The notes under the pieces are model-generated. The model made no database searches. It was not told the DNA's origin and saw only the letters and a list, made by a program, of their open reading frames with translations. The position numbers and the translations under genes are program-made. From Lentisphaeria bacterium (GTDB lineage Bacteria > Verrucomicrobiota > Lentisphaeria > Victivallales > Victivallaceae): DNA of 64,000 bases. Of this stretch, positions 10,490-19,929 are shown one piece after another. Where the stretch lies: NCBI GenBank assembly GCA_022009855.1, contig CP091727.1, positions 124,001 to 188,000 of the forward strand. The letters are read 5' to 3'. Each line of letters starts with the position of its first letter. Position 1 is the stretch's first letter.

Positions 10490-12570
10490 AAATAGGAGGT
10501 AAAACCGGTCACACGCACGATCAGATCCGGAAATTTTTCCGGTTCCTTCTGCGCAGCTCGAAGTGTTTTCGCATCAACGATATTCACATTAATCAACGTT
10601 CCGCCGAGCCTGAAATGTGTCCGGAACAGGGCCATCAGCTTCCCGACCGGATCCGTACACTTCACAAACGACGCATCCAGTTCCAGTTGCAGAGGCGAAG
10701 TGTTCCCGTATCCGCACTGAACCGAAGCGACCGCTCTGGCGACCGCAGTCGCCGCACCGTCTTTTCGGAAACCCGGGCACGGATTCGCTCCGTGGGAGGA
10801 AGGTTCCCCGGCATGCCTTCCATTCGGAGTCGCTCCGACCGTCTTGCCGAAACGGAGCGTATCCGCCCAGGAGAACAGCCCCGGAATCATCAAACGCCCC
10901 GCCGGCGTGTGTCGGTCATCTGGAAACGCATCAACAAAATCATGCGTCAGAGTAACAGCCCATTCATCGGCACAAGTTCCACCGTGACCGAAGCGCGGCG
11001 AAGAAGCCAACAGACACCGGATCAACTCTCCGTTTTCATTCCGGAAATCGTTGCGGACAGCCTCGATACACTCCTGCCAGGTGATGCGTTTCCGTTCGAC
11101 GATCTGGGTCTGAAGTGCCGCAAAGGAATCCGCCACAACGGCCAGTCCCGCACCATCACAGCACATGTTGTAAAAATCGACACCTCCATGAGATGCATCG
11201 CGCCCTTTCTCAATCGGTCCGTAACAGAGCAGATTCAACAGCAGTTCCGGCTCATTTTTGTATTGATGCGCAAGGTGAAAATCAAGCCCCTTTGCAATGC
11301 AGAGAGCGGCACGCGCAAGATGTTTACGGTAGCATTCGTGAAGTGCTTCAAGAGAAAACTCTCCAGCATCTGCGATTTCATTGAATGCGACTTCAAACAC
11401 CTTCATCATGTTGATTTTAACCGTATCATTGAGCGTATATTCCCGGCCGGGAATACTCATCCAGTTGCAGCCTAGGGCGATGCGTTCGCGGGCAAGTTCC
11501 ATGGAATATCCGTTGCGCATGAACCCCTTGATCAGCGCATTGTCTCCCGAAAAACGGGGGATAACCGAGATTGTCCTCCAGCAGGATCTCCACCCCGCGC
11601 CGAAACAGTTTCTCATCCATCCGGTCATGAACCCGGATGGTAAGATTGCAGGAGATTTTCAGAATGTGGGCGGCTTCGAGAATCAGGAAAGAGAGTCTGC
11701 TTGTCTGATCTCTGCCGTTCTTGTCCGGGCCGCCGATCTGGTAGTAATGCGGATCATTCAGCAGCAGACAGGCAATATAAAATACGGCATCTTCATCGTC
11801 AATGCGCCCGGCGGCAAGGTCACGCTCGTAATACGGGCGGAGTATCTCATCGAGCTGTCCTCCCGCGCCATCGCGGTTGTAGGTGCGGGAAGCCATATTG
11901 AACCACGCGATCCACTGACAGGCCTCACGCAGGGTTTCCGGCGGCTCAGTTTCCAGTTTGAGGTTGATGCGCCGCAGTTCCCCTCTGCCGCCATGGCAGT
12001 ACGATGAATCCAGTTGCGGATTCCGGCAAGCGCTTCCAATTCAGCATTCAGCAGTTCGACCGCTTCAGGATCCTCTTCATGCTCCTCGAGCGACCGTTCC
12101 ACTTTCCGCCTCAAACCACCCCAGCCGAGAGCGAGCCCGATCCGGTAATCCGGTGCAAAATGAGCATCCTTGCCGATGCCGTGCGTCAGATCGTAAAGCT
12201 CCTGATCGTGATGCAGAAACGAATAGTCCACCGGAAACGGGGCCAGAGAAAGTTTATACCCTGCCCGCATGCGCGACATCATGAACATCCAGCGTCCGGC
12301 CAGCGCGTCGTCGGGGTCAACATAGACCGGATGCGCCTCCATCAGCGCCCGGTAATTCCTCGCCCAGGCGGACACCCCATGGAATGAACCGTTTTCGTCG
12401 ACGACCGGGAACCGGAACGTCTGCATGAAATCTTCCGGCGGAAGGATATAGCCGTAATCATCCTCGTCAGCCTTCCCGAACCGATGGTACTTCGCCAGCG
12501 TCTGTTCTTTTTTTCTTGCGACGAGGCGGGCAATTCGATCGGCATATTTTTCGAGCTTGAATCCACTCAT
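10475..12570 (-). pseudogene. Glycyl radical enzyme (PFL-like), 3' end cut off by IS
   Basis: Large glycyl radical enzyme, about 716 residues before disruption. The glycyl radical loop VRVTGFTSYF is near residue 685 and the active-site cysteines are in FYNMCCDGAGLAVVADSFAA near residue 470. Eliminases of the diol/choline type have GCxE here, so this is a different branch; the substrate is not known. The ATG at 12570 overlaps the activase stop (ATGA). The IS replaces the last residues with VFCVMR, ending at 10453, but leaves the glycyl loop in place, so some activity might remain. Two further shifts, near 11980 (C4) and 11555 (A5/G5), look like sequence errors. Followed originally by two Gfo/Idh/MocA genes. 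Confidence 0.88.
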
Positions 12571-13471
12571 TTTGTAACAGGTCTCCCCATTAAGAAAAAG
12601 CGGCACTCCAGTTTCGGAAGCTGCTTCAAGCAGATTGTCTATTGTCTGCGCCTTCGTAAAAAAAAGCGGCTTCGTCCGTTCTTTCATTCCAAGGCGCTGC
12701 GCCTTTCCGCAACCGAGCGGATGGTAGGTCAGCAGCTCATAATACAGAAGAGTATTCAGCGTACCGGCAAATTCCGCTATGCTACGGAGCGTTTCTCTGT
12801 CATCATTGAAGCCGGGGACTAGCGGTGTTCTCAGGATCAGAGGGACGGTCAGAGAACGGAGATTTTCCAAAACCTGTTCATTGCCGCAACCAGTTCCCGC
12901 ACAGTGTTTCTGCGAATCGATATGCTTCAAATCGGCCATGATCAAATCGCAATCAACAGCCAGTTTTTTTCAATATGGCGGGCGAATAGGCGAGATTGGT
13001 TTCAAGCGCAGTATGGATCTTCATTTTGTGACAGCGTTGCAGAATTTCCGCCGAAAAAATCCGCCTGACATCCCGGCTCTCCGCCGGAAACGGTGACGCC
13101 TCCGCCGGATTCTCCATAAAAGGAATATCTTCAGCAAGATCACGCATGACCTCATCCACGGAAACCACCCTTCCACAGACGCTCAGAGCACCGGGGAAAC
13201 ACGCGTCAATGCACCGGAAACAGGAAGTACAAAGCGATCGTTCAATGCGGTGCTGACCAGAGGAAAAATTGTGCGCTTCGCAGAACCCGAGGCACCGCCC
13301 GCAGCCCAGACATTTCGACTGATCGAAGGCGAGTTGTGGACAACTCGAAATGGTCTCCGGATTATGGCACCAGAAGCAATGCATCTGACACCCTTTGAGG
13401 AATACCACGCTCCGCAAACCCGGTCCGTCGAGCACCGACGCATGCTGAATTTCCGAAATGATTCCGTTCAT
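12567..13471 (-). CDS. Glycyl radical enzyme activase (radical SAM)
   Basis: Installs the glycyl radical on its partner using S-adenosylmethionine. The radical SAM cluster motif is CQMHCFWC (C-x3-C-x2-C, residues 29-36). Two further ferredoxin-like clusters follow, CLGCGRCLGFC and CTSCFRCIDAC, as in activases of the non-PFL type. The segment ENSGGGVTVSGGEP, normal for the family, appears after undoing shifts near 13100 and 13055; another lies near 12965 (T8). Near 12590 (GGGG) a last shift decides the end: as written the frame runs straight into the next gene, but one base less gives NGRPVTK and a TGA overlapping its ATG. AAAGGAG precedes the start. Directly upstream of its presumed target enzyme. 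Confidence 0.9.
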
Positions 13472-13494
13472 GAAACCTGCTCCTTTGAGAAATC

Positions 13495-13526
13495 AACATA
13501 TCAAAGAAGCAAAGCAGTTTCAAGGA
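13495..13526 (-). promoter_or_regulatory. Promoter with candidate LacI operator before the activase
   Basis: On the minus strand TTGAAA (13523-13518) and TATGTT (13500-13495) are 17 bases apart, 24 bases before the activase ATG. The -35 overlaps TGAAACTG (13522-13515), the same eight bases found in the half-palindrome upstream of the LacI gene. This suggests the LacI protein blocks this promoter. Inference from sequence only. Confidence 0.45.
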
Positions 13527-13560
13527 AAAGCCAAAGAGAGGAAGAGAAATCTGATTTTGT

Positions 13561-14550
13561 TCAATATTTTTTCAATAACGGCCCGGTGGATGCTCCTTTT
13601 GACAGAAACGGATGCAGAAGAACCTCCTCTGTCTTCCGGTCCTCGATGCGCGCCAGAAGCGCCTCCACCGTATGGTGGACCAGCAAGGTGAGCGGGATCT
13701 GCACCGATGTCAACGGCGGAGCAAATCCACGGGCGCTGAATTCATCGCAGAATGCAATCACTGACAGCTTGTCCGGAATGCGGATGTACCGTTCATAGGC
13801 CCACTGATAAACCATTGAGGCAAAAAAATCATTCCATGCCAGAACGGCGCTCATTCCGTTCTCCCATTCCCGATCCAGCTTGGGGAAAAGAGTCTCATTT
13901 TCCCTCTGTTCGGGATGCGCCACAATAGATGCCTCCATTCCAACCGATCGGGTATATCTCTGCAGGAACGCCAGATTATCGATCATCTGCTGCTTATCCA
14001 TGGTTGCCGAGTCGATGAAAAATACAACTTTGCGGTGCCCGAGAGTGTGCAAGTGCGAAAGCGCTAGATTCATCCGATGTGTATAATTGCAGTGAACGGA
14101 ACAGAGCATGCAACCGTTGCGCGCGTAGATGAAGGAAGGGAGCTCCCTGCAATATTTCAACAGATTCAGACTGCCGATATCCGGAACCGTATTGATGACT
14201 CCGGCGATATTCCGGTCATTCCCGATCGCGGAAAGCACCGGCTTCAGGGATTCCGCATCCGAACCGCACATGAAAATCTGCGGGACATAACCCCTGCGGA
14301 GAATTTCGTGATGAAATGTGAAAGCCGGTTCGTTTCCCACCCTGAAATCGCCGCGGATCAGCAGTGCGATGGAACGCCGCCGGGGCGTATTCCGCTTGCC
14401 GGAAGGATAGTATCCGAGACGTTCCGCCGCATCCAGTACCTTTTTCCGCACCTCCGCACTGATCGGCCTTGTCCGGTTGATCACATAAGATACTGCCGCC
14501 TTGGAACATCCCGCCTCTGACGCGACATCGCTGATCGTGACTTTCCGCAT
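13561..14550 (-). CDS. LacI family transcriptional regulator
   Basis: Intact 329-residue repressor. Residues 1-55 form the helix-turn-helix and hinge helix (VTISDVASEAGCSKAAVSYVIN, then RKKVLDAAERLGYYPS), followed by a periplasmic-binding-protein-like sensor domain with SVIAFCDEFSARGFAPPLTSVQIP near the C-terminus. It lies 89 bases upstream of the activase on the same strand, with its own promoter-like sequence ahead, so it most likely controls the glycyl radical enzyme/dehydrogenase operon. The effector is unknown; by family it would be a sugar or derivative. Confidence 0.93.
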   Translation of the reverse strand: MRKVTISDVASEAGCSKAAVSYVINRTRPISAEVRKKVLDAAERLGYYPSGKRNTPRRRSIALLIRGDFRVGNEPAFTFHHEILRRGYVPQIFMCGSDAESLKPVLSAIGNDRNIAGVINTVPDIGSLNLLKYCRELPSFIYARNGCMLCSVHCNYTHRMNLALSHLHTLGHRKVVFFIDSATMDKQQMIDNLAFLQRYTRSVGMEASIVAHPEQRENETLFPKLDREWENGMSAVLAWNDFFASMVYQWAYERYIRIPDKLSVIAFCDEFSARGFAPPLTSVQIPLTLLVHHTVEALLARIEDRKTEEVLLHPFLSKGASTGPLLKKY

Positions 14551-14585
14551 AGATATCAGGTTTCCTTGCTGGGATTGCTGTTATT

Positions 14586-14617
14586 ATTATACTAAAGTTT
14601 TCCTGAAACTGGTTCGA
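14586..14617 (-). promoter_or_regulatory. LacI gene promoter region with candidate operator
   Basis: A -10 box TATAAT is at 14591-14586 on the minus strand, about 36 bases before the LacI ATG. TGAAACTGGTTCGA (14604-14617, plus strand) is a near-palindrome of the kind bound by LacI proteins and sits over the -35 zone. Autoregulation is plausible. No good -35 hexamer was seen. Confidence 0.4.
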
Positions 14618-14626
14618 TGAGAAGTA

Positions 14627-15933
14627 TTATACAACGGAGAAAATGGAAAAGCAAGCAGAAAATCCGTGGGAGCTGAAAGATTTTCTGCAACACCCTGCAA
14701 AAATGTCACTCGAGGAAATTTCGGAAGCGATTTTCCTGCGAATGTCGGCGAAAGCAAAGGCATTGGATCGGCGTGTCGGATGTCTTCGAGGCGGCGCGAG
14801 TGGAAGTTTGGAAGCGTAAACCCAGGCAATGGAAGTAGCGAAAAGGCAAAGTTGGAAATGGTTATCGACGGCGGACAAGTTGCGGCACTGAGAATCAAGA
14901 GAGCCGATTTCGTGCTTGATTTCCTTGAATCCGCTTTCGATTTTCCATCTGGCGGAATAATATTCGATCATCCGTTCGGCAGGGGAGCGAAAGATCGGTC
15001 GTGACCAACGGGAAAGCAAAGTTGCGGTAGTAAACGAAGATGACTTTGACCCGGCATTTCAATGCTTTGGACATGCAGATGATCTCGGAAAAAGAGATCT
15101 CGCGTTCCTTACCGTACACATGAATTTCAGCAGTCCGCGCCTGATTTCGGAGTTGAGTGGAAAGTTCTCTGACGTTCGGGAGTCTTTTCCCATACTTGGG
15201 AGCACGCCCGCGCTTTTTTACGCGCGGGCCGGGAAGATCGAAAATGGCTGCGGAAACCCGCAGCCTGGACAGGATATGAACGGAGCCGGAAATATGCGCC
15301 CGGACTTCTTTGATGAGCGGAGCGGAACAAAACCAGGAATCGGAAACGATAAGGATGCTGTTCTGCGTGAACTTTCCGGCAATGCCGATGATCCGTTGGG
15401 CGGCGATGCCGGATTTGGTCTTGAGCCATTCCGCATACGGCAACTTGGCGCTGGATTTGACCTTTTTTGCGAGAGGCTTGTAAAGCCCCTGTGCGAGGGG
15501 CAGGAATGCCCAGCGGTGGTGGATAAAGCGAAGCAGCCCGACTACGACTCGGCAGTTTCCCCAGATGTATTTGGCCGAGTTCATTTTGGCGGCATGATCG
15601 AAATGAGTTGCGCAATCCTGAATCTTTTCCCGGTTTTCGGGCTGAGCTCGTCGTCAAGCGCCAGAAGAATACGCCCGTCAACAGACGGATCGCCGAGTTC
15701 GAGGAGCAACGCATCCCAAAGTTTGCGCCACGGGATTTTTCCGGAATTGATGAAATTGTAAAACCGTTTGAGCGTGAAATGGCTTGGAATGAAATTGGAA
15801 AAACACCGGAATATCGAGCTGATTCTTCCGGGTTGAACTCCGGCGACAAGTCCGATGATGATGATTTGGAAAATGGGTTGACGATAAAATGGGATTTCGT
15901 TGGTTGCCTTACCGAGCAATTCGTTGAATTTCA
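14627..15933 (-). CDS. IS4-like DDE transposase, frame broken twice
   Basis: Transposase of about 430 residues in three frames. Part one (ATG 15933, GGAGG upstream) runs through FNELLGKATNEIPFYRQP to LALDDELSPKTGKRF, with the first catalytic Asp; part two has ILIVSDSWFCSAPLIKEV with the second Asp; part three has YYSARWKIESGFKEIKHEIG with the Glu. Shifts lie near 15585 and 14990 (GGGG). Either error or decay can explain them; here the element may truly be dead. I could not find convincing terminal inverted repeats, so the IS borders (roughly 14.6 to 16.0 kb) are open. It lies directly upstream of the LacI gene. Confidence 0.75.
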
Positions 15934-15979
15934 TCACTGTTTCCTCCAGTTGGTTGCGATCTGTGGTAATATAGCACAA

Positions 15980-16328
15980 TCGACTTTTGGAGTTGCCATT
16001 TCAGGCATTGATAATCAACGATTTACGTTGGAAATTTGACACACGGAAAGGGGCCTGTGAGCGATGAAACCAAAATTTTCACCAAAAATGACAAAACGGC
16101 GACAAGTGCGCCTCAGGAGGGCAGGAATCAGGCTTAAAATTGATTTTTGAGCGGGGAGTCGCAATTTTAGTCCGTCCTTGGCGCTTCCCCGGTCAGCCAA
16201 AAAAATTCGTGTTTTTTTCAATCAAGGTCGGCACAATAAATTCAGGAACTTCTCTCGATTCGCGGGAGCAGTTCAAAAAAAACAGGAAAACTTGAATAAA
16301 TAAAACATTTCAAATTCAGGAGATTCCC
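15980..16328. other. Non-coding stretch between IS and DUF4886 gene
   Basis: About 350 bases with no gene I can support. It probably holds the outer end of the IS and the leader of the next gene. An AGGAG lies just before the ATG at 16329. Confidence 0.5.
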
Positions 16329-17210
16329 ATGACCGCTCAAGCGCATGAAAAAAAACTCAAAGTTCTTATGATCGGAAACAGCTTCACGCAGAGCGTTCCG
16401 TATTTCTTCCCAAGCATCGTCGAGGCATCCGGAAGCGATTCGCTCGTGCTCGAGATGGCGGCAATCGGAGGATACACTCTCGCGACTCACTGCGACGATT
16501 ATTATAAATCCGAACAGAATCCCGAACACAGGCCCTACTGGACCGGATTCAAACAGGCAAGCCTGCATGAACTTCTTTCCGAACACAAGTGGGATATCGT
16601 CACCGTTCAGCAGGCAAGCGATCAGAGCTGCAATCACCCTGTCGCTTCCTGGCGCGCTGATGAACTCATCAGCCTCATCCGCCATCATCAGCCGGAAGCG
16701 GAAATCATGACGCAGCTCATCTGGGCTTTCCGCGCCGACGATGCGGCAATTCGAATCCCCGGCGGCTACTGGGAGTTCGATCAGCACGAAATGTACGAGC
16801 GCCTCCTCAAGAGTTACGGCGAACTTGCGGAAACTCATCACCTCCGCGTCATTCCCGTCGGGCTCGCGGTCGAGATCGCCCGGGAAAAGTCTCCGCTGAA
16901 ATTCAAAAAACTATGACCCGGCGATTCTTGATGCGCTCAATCCGCCCAACGTTCCCCGCAGGCAGGCGATCCGGTCGGCGACATCCGCTGGAGAAAAGAT
17001 GAAAAGACAGGCGAACTATTCCTCTATCGCGACACCAGCCACATGAATGTCCGCGGCAAGTATCTGCAGGCGTGCGTCTGGTACATCCTCCTCTATGGGC
17101 GGACCGCCGAAGAGATCAAATACATTCCGAAAGAGCTTTCCGACTCCGAGGCGAAACTTCTCGCCCGGTGTGCGGAACAGGCGGTCCGCGAGTACAAACA
17201 GGTCAAATAA
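16329..17210 (+). CDS. DUF4886-type SGNH hydrolase-like protein
   Basis: Begins KVLMIGNSFTQSVPYFF, the block I motif (GNSFT) of DUF4886, a relative of SGNH/GDSL esterases, followed by the block region TVQQASDQSCN and ending with HMNVRGKYLQACVWYILLYG, where the C-terminal His could complete a triad. About 294 residues after undoing shifts near 16912 (A6) and around 16970. No signal peptide is visible. Its role is unknown: deacetylation of a sugar or carbohydrate ester is a reasonable guess. ATTCAGGAG precedes the ATG. Not in an operon; a strong terminator follows. Confidence 0.75.
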
Positions 17211-17228
17211 TCCCGAATCCACAAACGA

Positions 17229-17269
17229 AAACGGCGCAATTCCATGAATCCGGAGTTGCGCCGTTTTTC
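17229..17269. terminator. Bidirectional terminator
   Basis: AACGGCGCAA (17230-17239) pairs with TTGCGCCGTT (17256-17265), followed by T-runs on the plus strand and preceded by A-runs. It ends the DUF4886 gene and, from the other side, the MFS remnant ending at 17283. Confidence 0.85.
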
Positions 17270-17282
17270 ATTTTCAAAACAA

Positions 17283-18320
17283 TTATTTTTCTTCCGCCGG
17301 ATTCTTTTTCGGGAACACCCAGCCTTCCAGAAAGACGACCAGAGAGAAGAGAACCAGCGATGCGGGAATCAGGAAGAACGAGTTTTTCAAGCCGAAACGG
17401 TCGCCGCACACGCCCATGATCCAGGTGAAAAATCCGCAGCCGGGAATCCCCATCGCCGAAAAAAATAGATGTACAGCATTGTTGAATCCAGCTACGGAAG
17501 CTGATGCACTCCATACACCTGGAGCGTCGGCCAGTACGGCGCAATTCCGATTCCGGCGAGAAAGAGGAGAAAGAACAGAAGCGCGAAAAGCAGGATTCTC
17601 GATCCGAACATGTCCGGCGTCAGAACGGTCAGCAGAAGCGTAACCGGAATCGTGCAGAGCCCGGCGGCAAGCAGGATGATTTTCAGATTTCCCGGACGCG
17701 CAATGAGCCCGAAGCAGGTGCGTCCCGCAAACATGCCGAGCGCAATTGCCGCCGTGCCGAGCCCCGCCATCCACGCGCTCGCGTTGAAGCTGAGCTGAAT
17801 GTATGCGGCGGTCCAGAAAGTCAGACAGAACTCCGAACCGGCGCCAAGAAACATTCCGGTGCAGTAGACCCAGAATCGCGGCGTTCTGGCGATTGCGGCG
17901 GAATATTCCCAGATTGCGGAGATGCTCACACCACCCGATGTTTCCGGATACTTTTTGTCCGGCCTTTCCTTCCAGAGAAACAGAATCGACGTCAGCAGGG
18001 CGAGTCCCCCGGCAGACGCGAGGATGATGCGCCAGTTCACGCCGAGCGTCAGCAGTTCGCCCGCACCGAGAACGCAGATTCCGATTCCGATCGACCAGAA
18101 CGCATGAGCAATATTCACGTACTTTTCCGGAGCGTCCTTGTGAAGGTCCTGCACAAACGGCGTGGCGACGCCTTCGCAGATCCCCTCGCCGATTCCGGCG
18201 ATCAGCAGACACGGGAAGAGCATCCAGTAGGCTGGAGCGAATGCGCAGAGCAGGATTCCGCCCCCCGTCACCAATCTCGGATCGCCGTCGCCCACAGCGT
18301 CCCGCCCATGTCAATTCCGA
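17283..18320 (-). pseudogene. MFS transporter remnant, N-terminus missing
   Basis: Membrane transporter fragment of the major facilitator type. Segments such as MLFPCLLIAGIGEGICEGVA, WRIILASAGGLALLTSILFL and ILLFALLFFLLFLAGIGIAP are clear helices, and IMGVCGDRFGLKNSFF is an MFS-like loop. The first helices expected in the family are absent. There is an in-frame TAG at 17494-17492 (after VYGVHQLP) that is not explained by a homopolymer, a shift in the T7 run near 17467, and another near 18260 (G6). With truncation, nonsense codon and shifts together this is probably a true pseudogene. The substrate cannot be told. Confidence 0.75.
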
Positions 18321-18464
18321 AAGTTTCCTGGTTTCCAGTTTGAATTTTTTCACTAATCGTGTTACCTTTTCTCTGCATTTCCATGCCTCCTTTGTCGCTT
18401 AGTTGCTGTTATTCAAAGTTACTTGACAAAGGAGTTTTTTTCTACTCCGATTTCCCGTCACCTA

Positions 18465-19018
18465 TACATGGTATCTATTCCAAAGTGCACACCTGCGATT
18501 TTGATGTGGAACGGCATCTGGTACCCGGCAGCGATTTTCCGGTGGCGGAACTTGACACGGCAGCCGGCAAAATCAAAACCGGAGCGATGATCTGTTACGA
18601 CCGGGAATTTCCGGAAAGCGCAAGAATACTGATGCTGAAAGGCGCGGAGATCATTCTGGTTCCGAATGCCTGTCCCATGGAGATCAACCGGATTTCCCAG
18701 CTGAGAGCCAGGGCCTTTGAAAATATGGTCGGGATCGCAACCTGCAATTACCCCCACGGGCAGCCGGACTGCAACGGACACTCCACAGCCTTCGACGGCA
18801 TTGCCTGGCGGGAAAGCGATCTCGTCTCAAGAGATACGCTGCTCGTTGAAGCAGGAGAAGCGGAAGGCATTTACACGGCGGTGTTTCCGATTGACGAACT
18901 CAGAAAATACCGCAGTACCGAAATTCATGGAAACGCCTACCGCCATCCCGGAAAATATCATGCGCTCATCTCACGGGAAATCCATGAACCGTTCCTGCGC
19001 AGGGACTACCGGGAATGA
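18465..19018 (+). pseudogene. Carbon-nitrogen hydrolase (nitrilase family) remnant
   Basis: C-terminal two thirds of a nitrilase-superfamily amidase. It starts at GIYSKVHTCDFD, which holds the catalytic lysine, and contains the nucleophile Cys in GAMICYDREFPES and the following RARAFENMVGIATCNYPHG. The N-terminal part with the catalytic Glu is missing; bases 18360-18464 read as unrelated sequence. It lies back to back with the truncated MFS gene, so one deletion may have removed both 5' ends. Reading to the stop at 19018 is clean. Confidence 0.8.
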
Positions 19019-19042
19019 CCCGTTCCGAATAAGACGGCCTTT

Positions 19043-19201
19043 TCAGCGGCCGGGAATGCGGCGGACGGCTTCGACCAGATGTTCCACATCCGCATCGGTA
19101 TGTCCCGCATTTAATGACAGCCGGATGCGGGCAGTTCCGCGCAGAACTGTCGGCGGATAGATCGCCACGCCGAAAATGCCATCATCCTGAGGGCGCATGG
19201 A
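19043..19201 (-). pseudogene. bioF: BioF-like aminotransferase C-terminal remnant
   Basis: About 50 residues, DDGIFGVAIYPPTVLRGTAR followed by IRLSLNAGHTDADVEHLVEA, match the C-terminal end of 8-amino-7-oxononanoate synthase and related alpha-oxoamine synthases. The rest of the gene, including the PLP lysine, is absent; upstream sequence beyond 19201 is unrelated. It is convergent with the nitrilase remnant, 24 bases apart. Confidence 0.75.
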
Positions 19202-19240
19202 AAACTCTGTAGTTCGGACGCTCTCTCCTCTGCAGTACAA

Positions 19241-19929
19241 TCATCGTTTTATGCTCCCTGTTACACACGCGAAAAAAATATAGGAAAGTATTGCTGCTTC
19301 ACTTCCCGCAAACTCAAGAAAAAATATTTTCCGGAGATATTTTGAGTTCAACTTCTCGTGTCGCCGGTTTTGATTTTCTACCCTTTGGGGGCTATAAGGA
19401 CCCCGGAGAATTTTTCGAGATAACGAAATAGCCCATCTTGAGGGATTTGAAAAATTCGTCATTTTGAGGTGGAGAGAAGATTTCTTAAAAGTCTCAAAAT
19501 GGTCCACCGTTTTTTTCCAGCCTCTGGGTGCGTTATTCTACCATTCTGCATCCCGGTCCCGCCGTATTCCGGAGAGAACCGGCGTATGGCGCACCTCCGA
19601 TCGAGGCGACCCACCTCCCGGCATCTTTCATTCCGCAACAGCAGGTTCATCCGGCATTCCCAAGCCGGTTCCCCGATTCAGGCCGCCCCCTGTCGAACGT
19701 ACCGGGAAACAGCTGCAATTCTCTGAGCGCAGGGACAGACTTTCCATAACAGATATGAACGAATTCCCGGACAGAAAGTTGAAAAAAACAATTCCACGTA
19801 TTAGAATATTCTCCGGTCGCGCATGATCCCCTGAATTGCCGCTTCCGCCGCTTGCGGGAATTCAGAGCGCCTTGAGGGGAGTGGACGTGAGAAGTTTTCC
19901 TGTGAGAAAACCGGGGAGAGACATTATAC
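19241..19929. other. Gene-free stretch with a dispersed repeat
   Basis: About 690 bases without a gene I can support. It holds the repeat copy at 19331-19387, and TTTGAGG/CTCAAAATGG motifs around 19450-19505. The end (19830-19929) is the leader of the oligogalacturonate lyase gene. Confidence 0.5.
19331..19387. repeat. Dispersed intergenic repeat, copy 1
   Basis: Starts GGAGATATTTTGAG and ends TTTTCTACCCT. It matches 34384-34446 with about six mismatches and one gap over some 52 bases. Both copies lie among truncated genes and outside coding regions. Confidence 0.65.
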
